From Vibrio sp. ED004 (GTDB taxonomy: Bacteria > Pseudomonadota > Gammaproteobacteria > Enterobacterales > Vibrionaceae), in NCBI RefSeq assembly GCF_023206395.1, contig NZ_CP066149.1, forward strand, positions 2,170,001 to 2,234,000: a stretch of DNA of 64,000 bases, written 5' to 3'. The notes beneath the pieces were generated by a model. That model saw only the letters and a list, made by a program, of their open reading frames with translations. It ran no database searches and had not been told where the DNA came from. Below, in pieces: positions 48,562 to 59,667 of this stretch. How positions within the stretch are numbered: position 1 is the first letter of the stretch; each line of letters opens with the position of its first letter. A program made the translations under genes and the position numbers.

Positions 48562-50898
48562 TTAGTTGTTTAAGAAGAATGGGCGACCGTAGCTCAATGA
48601 GTTGTCAGAGCTGCTATCTCCAACAGCGCCAGAGTCAGAACCGATATTGGTACCGAAACCAACAATACCGAAGTTCACACTGAAGTTGTTTTCATATTCA
48701 GGTGTGGTATTTGGATCACTAATGTTGTTCGTCAAACGGTTACTATAGGTAAAGCCGATGTACCAACAATCCGATCTGTAGTTTAAACGGGCTAACCACT
48801 CTAGATCTTCTTGTGTAGTTAAGTCATAGAAATATTGAGCACTTGTGCTCCACTTCGGTGAAATTTGGTAGGCACCAAGTAAGCCTGCTTGTGATATACC
48901 ATCTCTTGTGATTGATGAGACGTCAAAATCTACAGTTTCATTTATGTATTCTTCTGTAACGTAGCGGTAGTTGGTCTGTATATAACCACCAGTAAAACGG
49001 TACTCTAAGGTACTGTTAGCAAGTTGCATCGAAGATGAGTCAATGTCGTATTGCACACCGCCATGGTAGAAAAGGTAATCATCATAATTGAAATCCATTT
49101 CAATAGCCCAAGATGAATAATTAGTCTTATCACTTGAGTCTTCACTGCTTAAAGTTTGCTTTGTATCTTTATCAAAATAGAAAATTTGACCAAAGGAGAT
49201 GTTTAAGCGCTCTCGGTACTCATCATCAAAAAAGCGCGATGATGCGCCATAGCTAATTTGATTTGCTGACGCAATACGGTCTACACCACTGTATTTGCGG
49301 CTTCTAAATAAACCGTAGTAATCAGTCTGTAATAGCGTTGTATCGTAAAGACCAATTTCGCTTTGATCCTCTTCTGGAACATACAGGTACTGTATCTGAG
49401 GCTCTAGCGTTTGGGTATAGTTGCCAACAATGGTGGTATCTCGCTCAAGAACGATGCCGGCATGGCTTCTAAACTCAGGAATAACACGGCTAGCGGATTC
49501 TTCCAAACCTTCATAATCTGATCCTGCCCCGGTATTAACGCCATCAAGATCTTGCTGGTAGTATGTACCAAGTAGTCGAGCTTCGGTTGTCCAAGTACCC
49601 CAAGTATTCCCTACAGGAATTGTAATCCCAGGTTCAACGTGAACACGAGTCGCTGATGGTTTACCTGATGCGTCAGTGTCGAACAGCGAAACATGACTGA
49701 TGAGGTCGAAATCTAGGTAATCCATTACCTCTGGAGCATAATAGTTATACTCGATTTGTGGCATGAGACGGTAAGGCAGGTTATTGCTGGTTGTAAGGAC
49801 TTGGAAATCTCGAACAAGTACAGACGCATCCCAATTTTGAGAACGGTAGGTAGCTTGGCCTTCTTGTAACAGTTGACCATCTTCACGGTTACCGATACTG
49901 CTTGAACTAACGTCGGTGAAGTAATCGATATCACTGACTTTTGAGTAATCAATCTCAAATAACCAAGATTGCTGGAATATTCCCGAGTGTTCTAGTTGAG
50001 CACCCCAGCGATCACCTTTCTCTTCGAACTTTTTATCATCGGGGAGGTACTCGGACTTAATACTACCCGAGCCGAAATCGCTCAAGTAACGGAATTTACT
50101 GTTAAGCTGCGTTCCACGCTCTTGCATATACTTGAACGTTGTTTCCAAGTCGTAGTTTGGTGCCAAGTTCCAATACACTGGGATCTCAGCTTCAAAGCCA
50201 TCGCTTGAACCGTACGAAACAGTTGGGTACAAGAAGCCGGTCTTACGCGTATCACCAATAGGAACAGTTAAATAAGGTAAGTAGAAAACCGGCACGCTCT
50301 GGATTTCAAAACGCGGGTTATAAAACGTTGCTTGTTCTTCATTTTGGTCGACGTCGATACTTGAAGCTCTTAGACGCCAAGCGTTATCACCAATAGGGCA
50401 AGAGGTGATTGAGCCATCTTCAATTTCATAAACAGCTTTGCCTGTTTTGGATATGTATACCGCATCACCACGGCCTGGTTCGCAAAGAAACTCGTAATCG
50501 GTATTTTCTAGCGTCATTTCATCTGTAGTCAGATTGTTAGTCGCTCTGTCTGACACCGATTTGATTTGACCATCACTAAAATTTACGTTGCCTTCAGCTA
50601 CAACGATGTTTTCTTGTTGGTGAAGGGTTACATTATCGGCAAGGATAGTCTTATTTCCTTGCGTAACTCTTACATCACCTGAATATATTGCCTTATCACC
50701 ATTGATAGCCTCTAAGCGATCTGATTCCACATGAGCGGGCAGTTGTGTCTCGTTTTCGGCAGCGGGTTCGATCAAGCATTGATCTATAGAGGGCATTTCC
50801 TGCACACTACTATCGGTTATTGTTTCAGCTTGAGTTGTCGACACGTATAAGGCGGTGCTTATAGACGCGGCTAACAAGGTGCGGGAAAAACATTGCAT
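48562..50898 (-). CDS. lptD: LptD, LPS-assembly outer membrane protein
   Basis: A 778-residue beta-barrel that with LptE inserts lipopolysaccharide into the outer leaflet. A signal peptide ([17 protein letters not shown]) is followed by the OstA/LptD jellyroll ([19 protein letters not shown], residues about 60-180) and a long barrel with alternating aromatic strands. Cysteines near residues 41, 138, 166 and 723 (DQCL, FLCEP, SCPIG, DCWY) are candidates for the inter-domain disulfides. Confidence 0.96.
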   Translation of the reverse strand: MQCFSRTLLAASISTALYVSTTQAETITDSSVQEMPSIDQCLIEPAAENETQLPAHVESDRLEAINGDKAIYSGDVRVTQGNKTILADNVTLHQQENIVVAEGNVNFSDGQIKSVSDRATNNLTTDEMTLENTDYEFLCEPGRGDAVYISKTGKAVYEIEDGSITSCPIGDNAWRLRASSIDVDQNEEQATFYNPRFEIQSVPVFYLPYLTVPIGDTRKTGFLYPTVSYGSSDGFEAEIPVYWNLAPNYDLETTFKYMQERGTQLNSKFRYLSDFGSGSIKSEYLPDDKKFEEKGDRWGAQLEHSGIFQQSWLFEIDYSKVSDIDYFTDVSSSSIGNREDGQLLQEGQATYRSQNWDASVLVRDFQVLTTSNNLPYRLMPQIEYNYYAPEVMDYLDFDLISHVSLFDTDASGKPSATRVHVEPGITIPVGNTWGTWTTEARLLGTYYQQDLDGVNTGAGSDYEGLEESASRVIPEFRSHAGIVLERDTTIVGNYTQTLEPQIQYLYVPEEDQSEIGLYDTTLLQTDYYGLFRSRKYSGVDRIASANQISYGASSRFFDDEYRERLNISFGQIFYFDKDTKQTLSSEDSSDKTNYSSWAIEMDFNYDDYLFYHGGVQYDIDSSSMQLANSTLEYRFTGGYIQTNYRYVTEEYINETVDFDVSSITRDGISQAGLLGAYQISPKWSTSAQYFYDLTTQEDLEWLARLNYRSDCWYIGFTYSNRLTNNISDPNTTPEYENNFSVNFGIVGFGTNIGSDSGAVGDSSSDNSLSYGRPFFLNN

Positions 50899-51047
50899 GA
50901 AGTTGAACTATCCTGTGTCACTAGATGAAGGGTTGATCTAGTATCAATCCAATTAATAAAGCATTTTCCTTATGATAAAGGAAATATTAGCATTCAGCAC
51001 CATAAGACAGCAGTACTCAGATAAAATTCATAGATAGAGAACACATA

Positions 51048-51902
51048 ATGCAAATATTTGGCAAAATTTTGGGCGCTTTTTTTGGCTTTTTATTTGGAGG
51101 TCCGCTTGGTCTAATTTTTGGCCTATTTTTAGGGCACCAATTCGATAAAGCTCGTCAATTGACCCAATCGGGTTTTAATACATCTGGTTTTGGACGAGGG
51201 CCGAGCCAAGCCGAAAGGCAAAATGAGTTTTTCAAATCTGCTTTTGCAGTTATGGGACACGTTGCTAAAGCCAAAGGCCAGGTTACGCCAGAAGAGATTC
51301 AGCTCGCTTCTACGATGATGGAGCGTATGAATCTACATGGTGAGCAACGTAAAGCGGCACAAGATGCATTCCGTGATGGTAAAGAGAGCGACTTCCCGTT
51401 AAGTGATGTACTTGAACGCGTAAAGATCTCGTCAGGTGGGCGTTTTGATCTTTTGCAGTTCTTCCTAGAGCTTCAAGTTTCAGCAGCATTTGCAGATGGA
51501 AGCCTGCACCCAAGTGAGCGTCAGGTTTTGCATAAGATTGCTCAAGGCCTTGGCTTCTCTGCAGAGCAACTCGAGCGTCGTTTGCAAATGCAAGAAGCGG
51601 CATTCCGTTTCCAGCAACAGGGCGGAAGCTTCGGTGGCGGTCATCACCAAGGTCAGTCATCTGGCTGGCAACAAGCTTCACAACAAAACCAATTGGCGGA
51701 TGCCTTTAAGGTTCTTGATGTGAGCGAAAGTGCCGACGGTAAAGAAGTGAAGAAAGCCTACCGAAAGCTGATGAATGAACATCACCCAGATAAGTTGATA
51801 GCGAAAGGTTTACCACCAGAGATGATGAACGTTGCGAAAGAAAAATCGCAAGAAATTCAAAATGCTTACGACCTAATCAAGAAGGTTAAAGGTTTTAAAT
51901 AA
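51048..51902 (+). CDS. djlA: DjlA, membrane-anchored J-domain co-chaperone
   Basis: A 284-residue co-chaperone of DnaK. An N-terminal glycine-rich membrane segment (GAFFGFLFGGPLGLIFGLF), a central TerB-like domain (residues about 65-190) and a C-terminal J domain with the HPD motif (NEHHPDKLIAKG near residue 247). It is divergent from lptD. A terminator follows. Confidence 0.95.
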   Translation: MQIFGKILGAFFGFLFGGPLGLIFGLFLGHQFDKARQLTQSGFNTSGFGRGPSQAERQNEFFKSAFAVMGHVAKAKGQVTPEEIQLASTMMERMNLHGEQRKAAQDAFRDGKESDFPLSDVLERVKISSGGRFDLLQFFLELQVSAAFADGSLHPSERQVLHKIAQGLGFSAEQLERRLQMQEAAFRFQQQGGSFGGGHHQGQSSGWQQASQQNQLADAFKVLDVSESADGKEVKKAYRKLMNEHHPDKLIAKGLPPEMMNVAKEKSQEIQNAYDLIKKVKGFK

Positions 51903-51910
51903 CATTACTA

Positions 51911-51938
51911 GAGTCGCTTCATTGGAGCGACTCTTTTT
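51911..51938 (+). terminator. terminator after djlA
   Basis: GAGTCGCT/AGCGACTC stem with a 7-base loop and a five-T run. Confidence 0.88.
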
Positions 51939-51954
51939 GTTTAAAGGAATAAAT

Positions 51955-52500
51955 ATGACAATGGATTATCAAGATGTTCTGGATTTTTGGTTTGATGAAT
52001 TGACACCAAAGGATTGGTTTACTGGCGGTGAAAAAATTGATGCTTTGATTAATGATCGATTCTCAGACTTACACCAAATTGCGATTCAAGGAGAGCTGTT
52101 TGAATGGCGTCAAAATGCACAAGGGCGTTTAGCTGAGATTATTGTACTGGACCAGTTTTCGAGAAATATTGGCAGAAACAGCTCAGTCGCATTTTCGGCT
52201 GACCCTATGGCGTTAGCATTAGCTCAAGAAGCGGTCGCAGGTGGTTTTGACCATCAGCTTAGCCAACAACAGAAAAGCTTTTTGTACATGCCTTATATGC
52301 ACAGTGAATCTCTGGTGATTCATGAGCAAGCCGTTGAGCTTTTTTCTCAAACCGGACTAGAGAACAATTTGGATTTTGAGTTTAAGCACAAGGTTATCAT
52401 TGAGCGTTTTGGTCGCTATCCACATCGTAATGAAGTCTTAGGGCGAACCTCTACGCCTGAAGAGTTTGAGTTCTTGCAACAACCGGATTCAAGCTTTTAA
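51955..52500 (+). CDS. DUF924 family protein
   Basis: A 181-residue all-helical protein of the DUF924 (TPR-like) family. The signatures are VLDFWFDELTPKDWFTGG at the start, LAEIIVLDQFSRNIGRNS in the middle and RFGRYPHRNEVLGR near the end. The function of the family is not known. The start was placed at the ATG with AAGGA seven bases upstream. Confidence 0.9.
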   Translation: MTMDYQDVLDFWFDELTPKDWFTGGEKIDALINDRFSDLHQIAIQGELFEWRQNAQGRLAEIIVLDQFSRNIGRNSSVAFSADPMALALAQEAVAGGFDHQLSQQQKSFLYMPYMHSESLVIHEQAVELFSQTGLENNLDFEFKHKVIIERFGRYPHRNEVLGRTSTPEEFEFLQQPDSSF

Positions 52501-52525
52501 TTGTAGAAATACGGTCTAATAAATA

Positions 52526-52567
52526 AAAAAAGAGGCGAGTGGTTAATAAACCACTCGCCTCTTTTTT
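52526..52567. terminator. bidirectional terminator between DUF924 and DUF547 genes
   Basis: A 19-base perfect stem including A/T flanks (core GAGGCGAGTGGTT/AACCACTCGCCTC) around a 4-base loop. It serves two convergent genes. Confidence 0.95.
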
Positions 52568-52596
52568 CGTTTTAGTTACATCCTTAGCGACTGAAA

Positions 52597-53379
52597 TTAG
52601 TTTGATTGGTTGAGTGACCAATCGTACTCATAGCTGATTTTGTTAGTACTCGGTACTGGCTTAGCTCGATATTGGTCTAGGTGTTGAATAAGCTGTTGCT
52701 TGTTACCAAAATCCACTGCAAACCATTCATAAATCGATGATAGTTGGAGCTTATTGCTTTTAACCAACACCCCTTTATCACTATTAACAAATTCAGACGC
52801 TGCTTGTTCCAGTAGAGTCTCGGTATTGTCAGTCGTAAAGGCTTGAGGTTGGAGATTTGGGCAGCCGAGGCTGGCACAGTTTACGGCGTAATGCGTACGC
52901 GGTTCTTGCCATATCGGTCTTAGGATACGGTGCTCAATATCGTTGAGTGTCAGTGACTTGCCATTGACTGATACGACATCATCTCCCCACGGTCCAAAAC
53001 TGAACAACCCACCGAGCTTGGTAATTGATTTGATTGGGTAGGCATCAAGAATCAAATCGACAGTCACGGCGTTATATAAGTTAACCCAATAGGCATACTG
53101 CTCTGCTTTTGAATAGTCGAGTGGGTTAACCTGTTCTAACTGCTTGATGTATTGCTTCAGTTTTGACTTGTCAGTCGCGGTCACTGCCTGATAACGAACT
53201 AACGTATTTTGTCCCTGTTTAACCAAGTAGCTATCGAGAAATTGCTGCCAGCTTTGATGAGAAACTTGTGCTGAGTTGGTCTCATTACTTTGATTCCAGT
53301 AAGGCCAAAGCTCAGATTTAGGCGCCGACCAAGCTAAGGTTGAAAAAAGTAGGCTGATAATAACGAGTAGTTGTTTCAT
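52597..53379 (-). CDS. DUF547 domain protein, secreted
   Basis: A 260-residue protein with signal peptide (LLVIISLLFSTLAWSA) and a DUF547 domain (AYWVNLYNAVTVDLILDAYP near residue 99 and HYAVNCASLGCPNL near residue 163). DUF547 proteins have been compared with papain-like folds; no function is established here. It stands alone. Confidence 0.88.
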   Translation of the reverse strand: MKQLLVIISLLFSTLAWSAPKSELWPYWNQSNETNSAQVSHQSWQQFLDSYLVKQGQNTLVRYQAVTATDKSKLKQYIKQLEQVNPLDYSKAEQYAYWVNLYNAVTVDLILDAYPIKSITKLGGLFSFGPWGDDVVSVNGKSLTLNDIEHRILRPIWQEPRTHYAVNCASLGCPNLQPQAFTTDNTETLLEQAASEFVNSDKGVLVKSNKLQLSSIYEWFAVDFGNKQQLIQHLDQYRAKPVPSTNKISYEYDWSLNQSN

Positions 53380-53489
53380 GGCATTCTCCTGATGACTGAC
53401 TACTAAGACCTTATGCTTTGCGATTTTCTTTCATGACTCTTCAGTTAAATAACAGAGCAGAGCCATTAAGCTAAAGCTCAGCCAAATAA

Positions 53490-53516
53490 AAAAGGTTGGC
53501 ACTGAGCCAACCTTTT
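53490..53516 (-). terminator. terminator after leuD
   Basis: AAAAGGTTGGC/GCCAACCTTTT stem with a 5-base loop, just downstream of leuD on the minus strand. Confidence 0.9.
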
Positions 53517-53552
53517 CGATTTTTGAAACTTTTTTTCTATTTCTAGGCTTCT

Positions 53553-54155
53553 TTATTTTAGGAAGCTTGGAATCTTCTCTTCATACGCAGAAATCTTATC
53601 GGCGTGTTGAAGTGTTAGGCCGATGTTGTCTAAACCGTTCAGTAGGCAATGACGACGGAACTCATCAATTTCAAATGAGTACTGTTTGCCATTCGCGCTT
53701 ACTTTCATCGCTTCTAGATCAACAGTAACTTCAGCGCCTTCATTCGCTTCTACGAATTGGAAGATCTCATCCACTTCTTGCTCAGTTAATCGAACAGGAA
53801 CCATTTGGTTATTGATCGAGTTACCGTAGAAGATGTCTGCAAAGCTTGGCGCAATCATCACTTGGATACCGTAATCGGCCAGAGCCCAAGGTGCGTGTTC
53901 ACGAGATGAACCACAACCAAAGTTCTCACGAGCCAGTAGAATTGAAGCGCCTTGGTAGCGAGCTTCATTCATCACAAACTCAGGGTTTGGTTGTTGGCCA
54001 GCGTCGTCTAGGAAGCGCCAATCGTGGAACAAGTGCTTACCAAAACCGATGCGGTTTACTTTCTGTAGAAACTGCTTTGGAATGATCGCATCAGTATCGA
54101 TGTTGGCCGTGTCTAGAGGAACGACTAATCCGGTGTGTTGTTGAAAACCTGACAT
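53553..54155 (-). CDS. leuD: LeuD, isopropylmalate isomerase small subunit
   Basis: A 200-residue swivel domain subunit of isopropylmalate isomerase. Signatures are [16 protein letters not shown] near residue 15 and [16 protein letters not shown] near residue 77. It is the last gene of leuABCD, 14 bases after leuC. Confidence 0.97.
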   Translation of the reverse strand: MSGFQQHTGLVVPLDTANIDTDAIIPKQFLQKVNRIGFGKHLFHDWRFLDDAGQQPNPEFVMNEARYQGASILLARENFGCGSSREHAPWALADYGIQVMIAPSFADIFYGNSINNQMVPVRLTEQEVDEIFQFVEANEGAEVTVDLEAMKVSANGKQYSFEIDEFRRHCLLNGLDNIGLTLQHADKISAYEEKIPSFLK

Positions 54156-54169
54156 GTTAAATCCTCTAA

Positions 54170-55582
54170 TTAAAGTTCACGAATATCGACAAAGTGACCA
54201 GCGATCGCTGCTGCTGCAGCCATTGCAGGGCTAACTAGGTGCGTACGACCATCACGGCCTTGGCGACCTTCAAAGTTACGGTTTGATGTAGAAGCACAGC
54301 GTTCTTGTGGACCAAGACGGTCGTTGTTCATTGCAAGACACATAGAACAACCCGGTAGGCGCCACTCAAAGCCTGCTTCTTTGAAGATAACATCCAAGCC
54401 TTCAGCTTCAGCTTGAGCTTTTACTTGCTCAGAACCCGGAACAATAAGCGCTTGTACATGTTTTGCAACTTGGCGACCTTTAGCTACCGCTGCTGCTGCA
54501 CGCATGTCTTCGATACGAGAGTTAGTACAAGAACCCACAAACACTTTATCGACATTGTATTCAGATAGGGATTTACCAGCTTCAAGACCCATGTAAGCCA
54601 GTGCTTTTTCCGCCGATGCTTTTTCAACAGGATCAGCGAAGCTTTCGGGTGCTGGGATTGGCGTGTCTACCGAGATAACCTGACCTGGGTTTGTGCCCCA
54701 AGTCACTTGTGGTTTGATGTCTGCTGCTTCTAGCGTCACAACCGCATCGAACTCTGCGTCAGCATCGGTTTTTAACGTATCCCAGTATTGGATTGCTGCT
54801 TCTAAGTCTTCGCCTTGTGGAGAGAACTTACGACCTTTGATGTACTCGTAGGTTGTCGTATCTGGAGCAATTAGGCCGGCTTTAGCGCCAAGTTCGATAG
54901 CCATGTTACATACCGTCATACGACCTTCCATCGTAAGGTCAGTAATCGCCTCACCACAGAATTCAACCACGTAGCCAGTACCGCCTGCAGCTGTTGTTTT
55001 ACCAATGATCGCTAGCACGATATCTTTTGCAGTGATGCCTGGAGCAACTTTGCCTTTTACTTCGATCTTCATCGTTTTAGCGCGAGCTTGTTTTAGCGTT
55101 TGAGTTGCTAGAACGTGCTCAACTTCTGAAGTACCGATACCGAATGCAAGAGAACCAAATGCACCGTGTGTCGCAGTGTGTGAGTCACCACATACGATGG
55201 TCATGCCTGGCAGGGTAATACCTAGCTCAGGGCCCATTACGTGAACAATACCTTGGTATTTGTGGTTTAGGTCGTAAAGCGTTACACCAAACTCTTCACA
55301 GTTCTTCGATAGCGTTTCCATTTGGATACGAGCCATCTCACCAGAAGCGTTAATGTCTTTGGTTTGGGTTGATACGTTGTGATCCATGGTCGCGAATGTC
55401 TTGCCAACTTGGCGAACTTTACGGCCTTTTTCACGTAAACCATCAAAGGCTTGAGGTGACGTTACTTCGTGGACTAGGTGACGGTCGATATAAAGAATCG
55501 GGTTTTCGCCTTCCGCTGCTACTGCAACGTGTGCGTCGTAAACTTTTTCGTATAAGGTTTTGGCTTGCTGGTTTGTCGACAT
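54170..55582 (-). CDS. leuC: LeuC, isopropylmalate isomerase large subunit
   Basis: A 470-residue iron-sulfur subunit of isopropylmalate isomerase. Cluster ligands are in [11 protein letters not shown] and [10 protein letters not shown], and the motif [13 protein letters not shown] is near residue 132. It works with LeuD to convert 2-isopropylmalate to 3-isopropylmalate. Confidence 0.98.
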   Translation of the reverse strand: MSTNQQAKTLYEKVYDAHVAVAAEGENPILYIDRHLVHEVTSPQAFDGLREKGRKVRQVGKTFATMDHNVSTQTKDINASGEMARIQMETLSKNCEEFGVTLYDLNHKYQGIVHVMGPELGITLPGMTIVCGDSHTATHGAFGSLAFGIGTSEVEHVLATQTLKQARAKTMKIEVKGKVAPGITAKDIVLAIIGKTTAAGGTGYVVEFCGEAITDLTMEGRMTVCNMAIELGAKAGLIAPDTTTYEYIKGRKFSPQGEDLEAAIQYWDTLKTDADAEFDAVVTLEAADIKPQVTWGTNPGQVISVDTPIPAPESFADPVEKASAEKALAYMGLEAGKSLSEYNVDKVFVGSCTNSRIEDMRAAAAVAKGRQVAKHVQALIVPGSEQVKAQAEAEGLDVIFKEAGFEWRLPGCSMCLAMNNDRLGPQERCASTSNRNFEGRQGRDGRTHLVSPAMAAAAAIAGHFVDIREL

Positions 55583-55700
55583 AGCTTTTCTTCCTTGGGA
55601 GCATCAGTCCCAGTGTTTGTTTCGAGTCAAGTCATGCAACTTTCGCTGACTTGGCTTGATATTATTCTTATGTACTTGCTTCTACTTTCGAGCAATTAGC

Positions 55701-56801
<1,101 letters not shown>

Positions 56802-56890
56802 TTAATTCTTTGTTACTGAGCCATTTGGCTCGTTTTAAATTTTGTCCCTAAAGCCAATAACATCGGCTCTAGGGCTCTGTTATTGGGTAC

Positions 56891-58438
56891 TTAAACTGTC
56901 GCGATTTTTTGCTGTTTCATTTCAGCAATGGTGTCTGCGCGTTGAATGCTATTGATAACGTGCAGTAGCGCTTGACCAGAAGCTTCAACGATATCGGTTG
57001 AAACACCTGTACCGTGGTACTTGCGACCTTTGTAGTTGGCAATAATGTCCGCTTGGCCTAAGCCATCTTCGCCTTCACCTTTCGCGGTTAAGTCGAACTT
57101 ATCTAGTACGATTTCGTAGCCAGTTAAGCGGTAGATACATTGGTATAGCGCATCAACAGGGCCGTTACCGACAGCGGCTTCGCACTTCTCTTCATCGCCA
57201 CATTGCAGTTTGATGCTGGTCGTAGACATAACACTACCAGATTGTACGCTTAGGTAGTTAAGTTTATAGAAGTCATCTTCATCACGTAGATTCGCGAAGT
57301 GCATTAATGCTTCTAGGTCGTAATCGAACACTTGGCCTTTACGGTCAGCAAGCTTCAAGAAGTCTTCGTACAATGAATCTAGGTTGTACTCATTATCTTT
57401 GTAACCCATCGCGTCCATGTGGCTCTTAACAGCAGCACGGCCACTACGACTTGTTAGGTTCAATGCCTTGTTTTTCAAGCCAATAGACTCAGGAGTCATG
57501 ATCTCGTAAGTGTTCTTGTTCTTTAGCATGCCATCTTGGTGAATACCTGAAGAGTGGCTGAACGCGTTTGCACCGACGATAGCTTTGTTGTCTTGAATTG
57601 GCATGTGGCAAAGCTGGCTCACCAACTTACTGGTACGATGAATCTCTTGATGATTCAAATCAGTATGGACACCTAGTAACTCTTGGCGAGTTTTGATGAT
57701 CATTGCGATTTCTTCTAAAGAACAGTTACCAGCGCGCTCACCGATACCGTTAATAGTACCTTCAACTTGACGAGCACCGGCTTGTACTGCAGCGATAGAG
57801 TTAGCAACCGACATGCCCAAGTCATCGTGACAGTGAACGGAGATGATTGCTTGATCGATGTTTGGCACGCGGTCAAATAGCGTTTTGATAATGCCACCAA
57901 ACTCGTTAGGTACTGTGTAGCCCACTGTATCTGGAATGTTGATGGTTTTTGCGCCAGCGTTGATTGCCGCTTCAACCATACGACATAGGTTGTCGATAGG
58001 GGTACGACCTGCATCTTCACAAGAGAATTCAACATCGTCTGTGTAGTTGCGAGCGTGTTTAACGGCTTTTACTGCCATCTCAACTACGTCGTCGTAGCTA
58101 CGGCGCAATTTATCTTGAACGTGAACCGTCGATGTAGAAATGAAGGTGTGGATACGGAACTGCTCAGCGACTTTTAACGCTTCTGCAGCGGCATCGATAT
58201 CTTTTGCTACCGCACGAGAAAGTGCACAGATTCGGCTGTCTTTAATATTCTTAGCGATGGTTTGTACTGATTCGAAATCGCCTGGTGATGACACCGGAAA
58301 ACCCGCTTCAATAACATCTACACCCAGTCGTTCAAGTGCATAAGCGATCTGTAATTTCTCTTTTACCGTTAAGCTTGCAGCCAACGCTTGCTCGCCATCA
58401 CGTAAGGTCGTGTCAAAAATTATCACTTGATCGTTCAT
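56891..58438 (-). CDS. leuA: LeuA, 2-isopropylmalate synthase
   Basis: A 515-residue enzyme joining acetyl-CoA and 2-oxoisovalerate. [12 protein letters not shown] lies at the start, the metal site [13 protein letters not shown] near residue 202, and a C-terminal regulatory domain after about residue 390 gives leucine feedback inhibition in this family. The start has AAGGA upstream. It is preceded by a leucine-rich leader and an attenuator. Confidence 0.98.
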   Translation of the reverse strand: MNDQVIIFDTTLRDGEQALAASLTVKEKLQIAYALERLGVDVIEAGFPVSSPGDFESVQTIAKNIKDSRICALSRAVAKDIDAAAEALKVAEQFRIHTFISTSTVHVQDKLRRSYDDVVEMAVKAVKHARNYTDDVEFSCEDAGRTPIDNLCRMVEAAINAGAKTINIPDTVGYTVPNEFGGIIKTLFDRVPNIDQAIISVHCHDDLGMSVANSIAAVQAGARQVEGTINGIGERAGNCSLEEIAMIIKTRQELLGVHTDLNHQEIHRTSKLVSQLCHMPIQDNKAIVGANAFSHSSGIHQDGMLKNKNTYEIMTPESIGLKNKALNLTSRSGRAAVKSHMDAMGYKDNEYNLDSLYEDFLKLADRKGQVFDYDLEALMHFANLRDEDDFYKLNYLSVQSGSVMSTTSIKLQCGDEEKCEAAVGNGPVDALYQCIYRLTGYEIVLDKFDLTAKGEGEDGLGQADIIANYKGRKYHGTGVSTDIVEASGQALLHVINSIQRADTIAEMKQQKIATV

Positions 58439-58523
58439 GGGTGCTTCCTTATATCGATAATGAATCGATTGCTATCCAAATTATTATTAAGAATGATGTT
58501 CTTTTAAAAGTGCCAGTTACAAA

Positions 58524-58546
58524 AAAACCCGCTCAGCGCGGGTTTT
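58524..58546 (-). terminator. leu operon attenuator terminator
   Basis: AAAACCCGC/GCGGGTTTT stem with a 5-base loop and T-run on the minus strand, between leuL and leuA. Its 5' arm (58536-58543) is also exactly complementary over 8 bases to the end of leuL (58577-58584), giving an alternative antiterminator. Confidence 0.9.
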
Positions 58547-58574
58547 AATATTTGTGTAGTTCTTGACCCACAAC

Positions 58575-58637
58575 TTACCCGCGCGATTGGTTCACGATAA
58601 GGAGAAGTTTCAGCAGTCGAGAAGAAGAAAAAATCAT
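58575..58637 (-). CDS. leuL: LeuL, leu operon leader peptide
   Basis: A 20-codon reading frame, MIFSSSRLLKLLLIVNQSRG, with five leucine codons in six (CTG CTG AAA CTT CTC CTT). It is the first reading frame upstream of leuA and sits before a terminator. Ribosome stalling at these codons under leucine shortage should free the antiterminator. The ribosome-binding sequence is weak, which is tolerated in leader peptides. Confidence 0.88.
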   Translation of the reverse strand: MIFSSSRLLKLLLIVNQSRG

Positions 58638-58671
58638 TACACAAATATCCGTAAATAAACTGTTAACACCA

Positions 58672-58700
58672 TATTTACCGCAATTTATTCTGAGCGTCAA
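58672..58700 (-). promoter_or_regulatory. candidate leu operon promoter
   Basis: On the minus strand, TTGACG is followed 17 bases later by TAAATA, 35 bases before leuL. The -35 box is good and the -10 box is weak. Confidence 0.45.
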
Positions 58701-58725
58701 ACAAGAAAATCCAATATCAGCGTGC

Positions 58726-58778
58726 TTTGGCGGTGTTTTTGTTTGGTTTGTGCTGCTTGTGTGTTGTTTGTTGGTGTT
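58726..58778. other. extremely G+T-rich tract
   Basis: Over 53 bases the plus strand has no A and only three C. It lies in the leuL-tetR gap (58638-59007), which has no other gene. On the minus strand it is A+C-rich and has no ATG. Confidence 0.7.
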
Positions 58779-58906
58779 ATCGGCTGATTGAGTGTTTTGT
58801 ACTGGGCGGTTAGTTTATCGTTTGGCTTATGTGCAGGTTAAAGCTTTGTAGTAAATCTTTTTGATGGAACGATTCACCAATAAAATTAAAAGGGCGGCTA
58901 AATTAA

Positions 58907-58922
58907 TTAATCATTTGATTAA
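58907..58922. promoter_or_regulatory. second TetR-like operator box
   Basis: TTAATC-ATTT-GATTAA, the same core as the centre of the large palindrome at 58960-58997 (TTAATC-N4-GATTAA), about 60 bases further upstream. Confidence 0.6.
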
Positions 58923-58959
58923 ATAGTGAGTAATTAACTCTTCTACAACCATGTTGATT

Positions 58960-58997
58960 TATCCCTATAATTAATCGTGTGATTAATTATAGGGATA
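58960..58997. promoter_or_regulatory. 38-base palindromic operator of the tetR-RND operon
   Basis: Two 17-base arms are perfectly complementary around a GTGT centre (58977-58980). It ends 10 bases before the tetR start, so it overlaps the promoter or leader. This is the expected type of site for autoregulation by the adjacent TetR protein. Confidence 0.85.
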
Positions 58998-59007
58998 GGT
59001 CTCAGTG

Positions 59008-59667
59008 ATGGCAGCGCGCAAAGCAGGGCGACCTCAACAGAATCTAGATGTACGGCAGTTACTCATTGAGCACGCTCGAGATCTGTTCGTGGTTCAACCG
59101 TATGACAAGGTATCGACTCGTTTAGTTGCTGAGCGAGCGGGTGTGAATATTGCGATGATTCGCTATTACTTTGGCAGTAAAGCCGGATTGTTTGAGGCGA
59201 TGCTGCGTGAAACATTACGCCCTATGCAATTACAAATGCAGAGACTTGTCGATGAAAGCAGCCATGAGAACTTTCTCGATCTCATGAGAACCTATTACAA
59301 AGAGATGGTGAAGGTACCGAAGTTTCCTCGCTTGATAGCTCAAGTGATGAACATGCCGCCTTCAGAAGTGCAGAGAGAGTTGCTCGAGAAAGTCTTTCTT
59401 GATGTCGCCAAACCTGCCCAAGATGTCATTTTTGAAAAGTTAGTTGAACAAGGCGTTTTAAGAAAAGATATGGATCCCAGACTCTGCCGCGTGTCGTATA
59501 TAAGCTTGATGGTGTTCCCCTTCATTGCGCCGCTACCTTTGCTTGCTATTCATGGTATTGAACTCAATGAAGAATTTCTTAACCGACTTATCGAACACAA
59601 CATCCAACTGATGACGGAAGGGTTTGTAAACGCCCCGAGCCCTTCACCTTTGCAGGAACCAAAATAA
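59008..59667 (+). CDS. TetR/AcrR-family repressor of the adjacent RND pump
   Basis: A 219-residue one-component regulator. The N-terminal helix-turn-helix (VSTRLVAERAGVNIAMIRYYF near residue 32, then GSKAGLFEAML) is typical; the C-terminal ligand domain is divergent, as usual. ATG 59008 is preferred over GTG 59005 and both are possible. It is joined to the MFP gene by a one-base overlap (TAATG). It probably represses its own operon through the upstream palindrome. Confidence 0.92.
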   Translation: MAARKAGRPQQNLDVRQLLIEHARDLFVVQPYDKVSTRLVAERAGVNIAMIRYYFGSKAGLFEAMLRETLRPMQLQMQRLVDESSHENFLDLMRTYYKEMVKVPKFPRLIAQVMNMPPSEVQRELLEKVFLDVAKPAQDVIFEKLVEQGVLRKDMDPRLCRVSYISLMVFPFIAPLPLLAIHGIELNEEFLNRLIEHNIQLMTEGFVNAPSPSPLQEPK

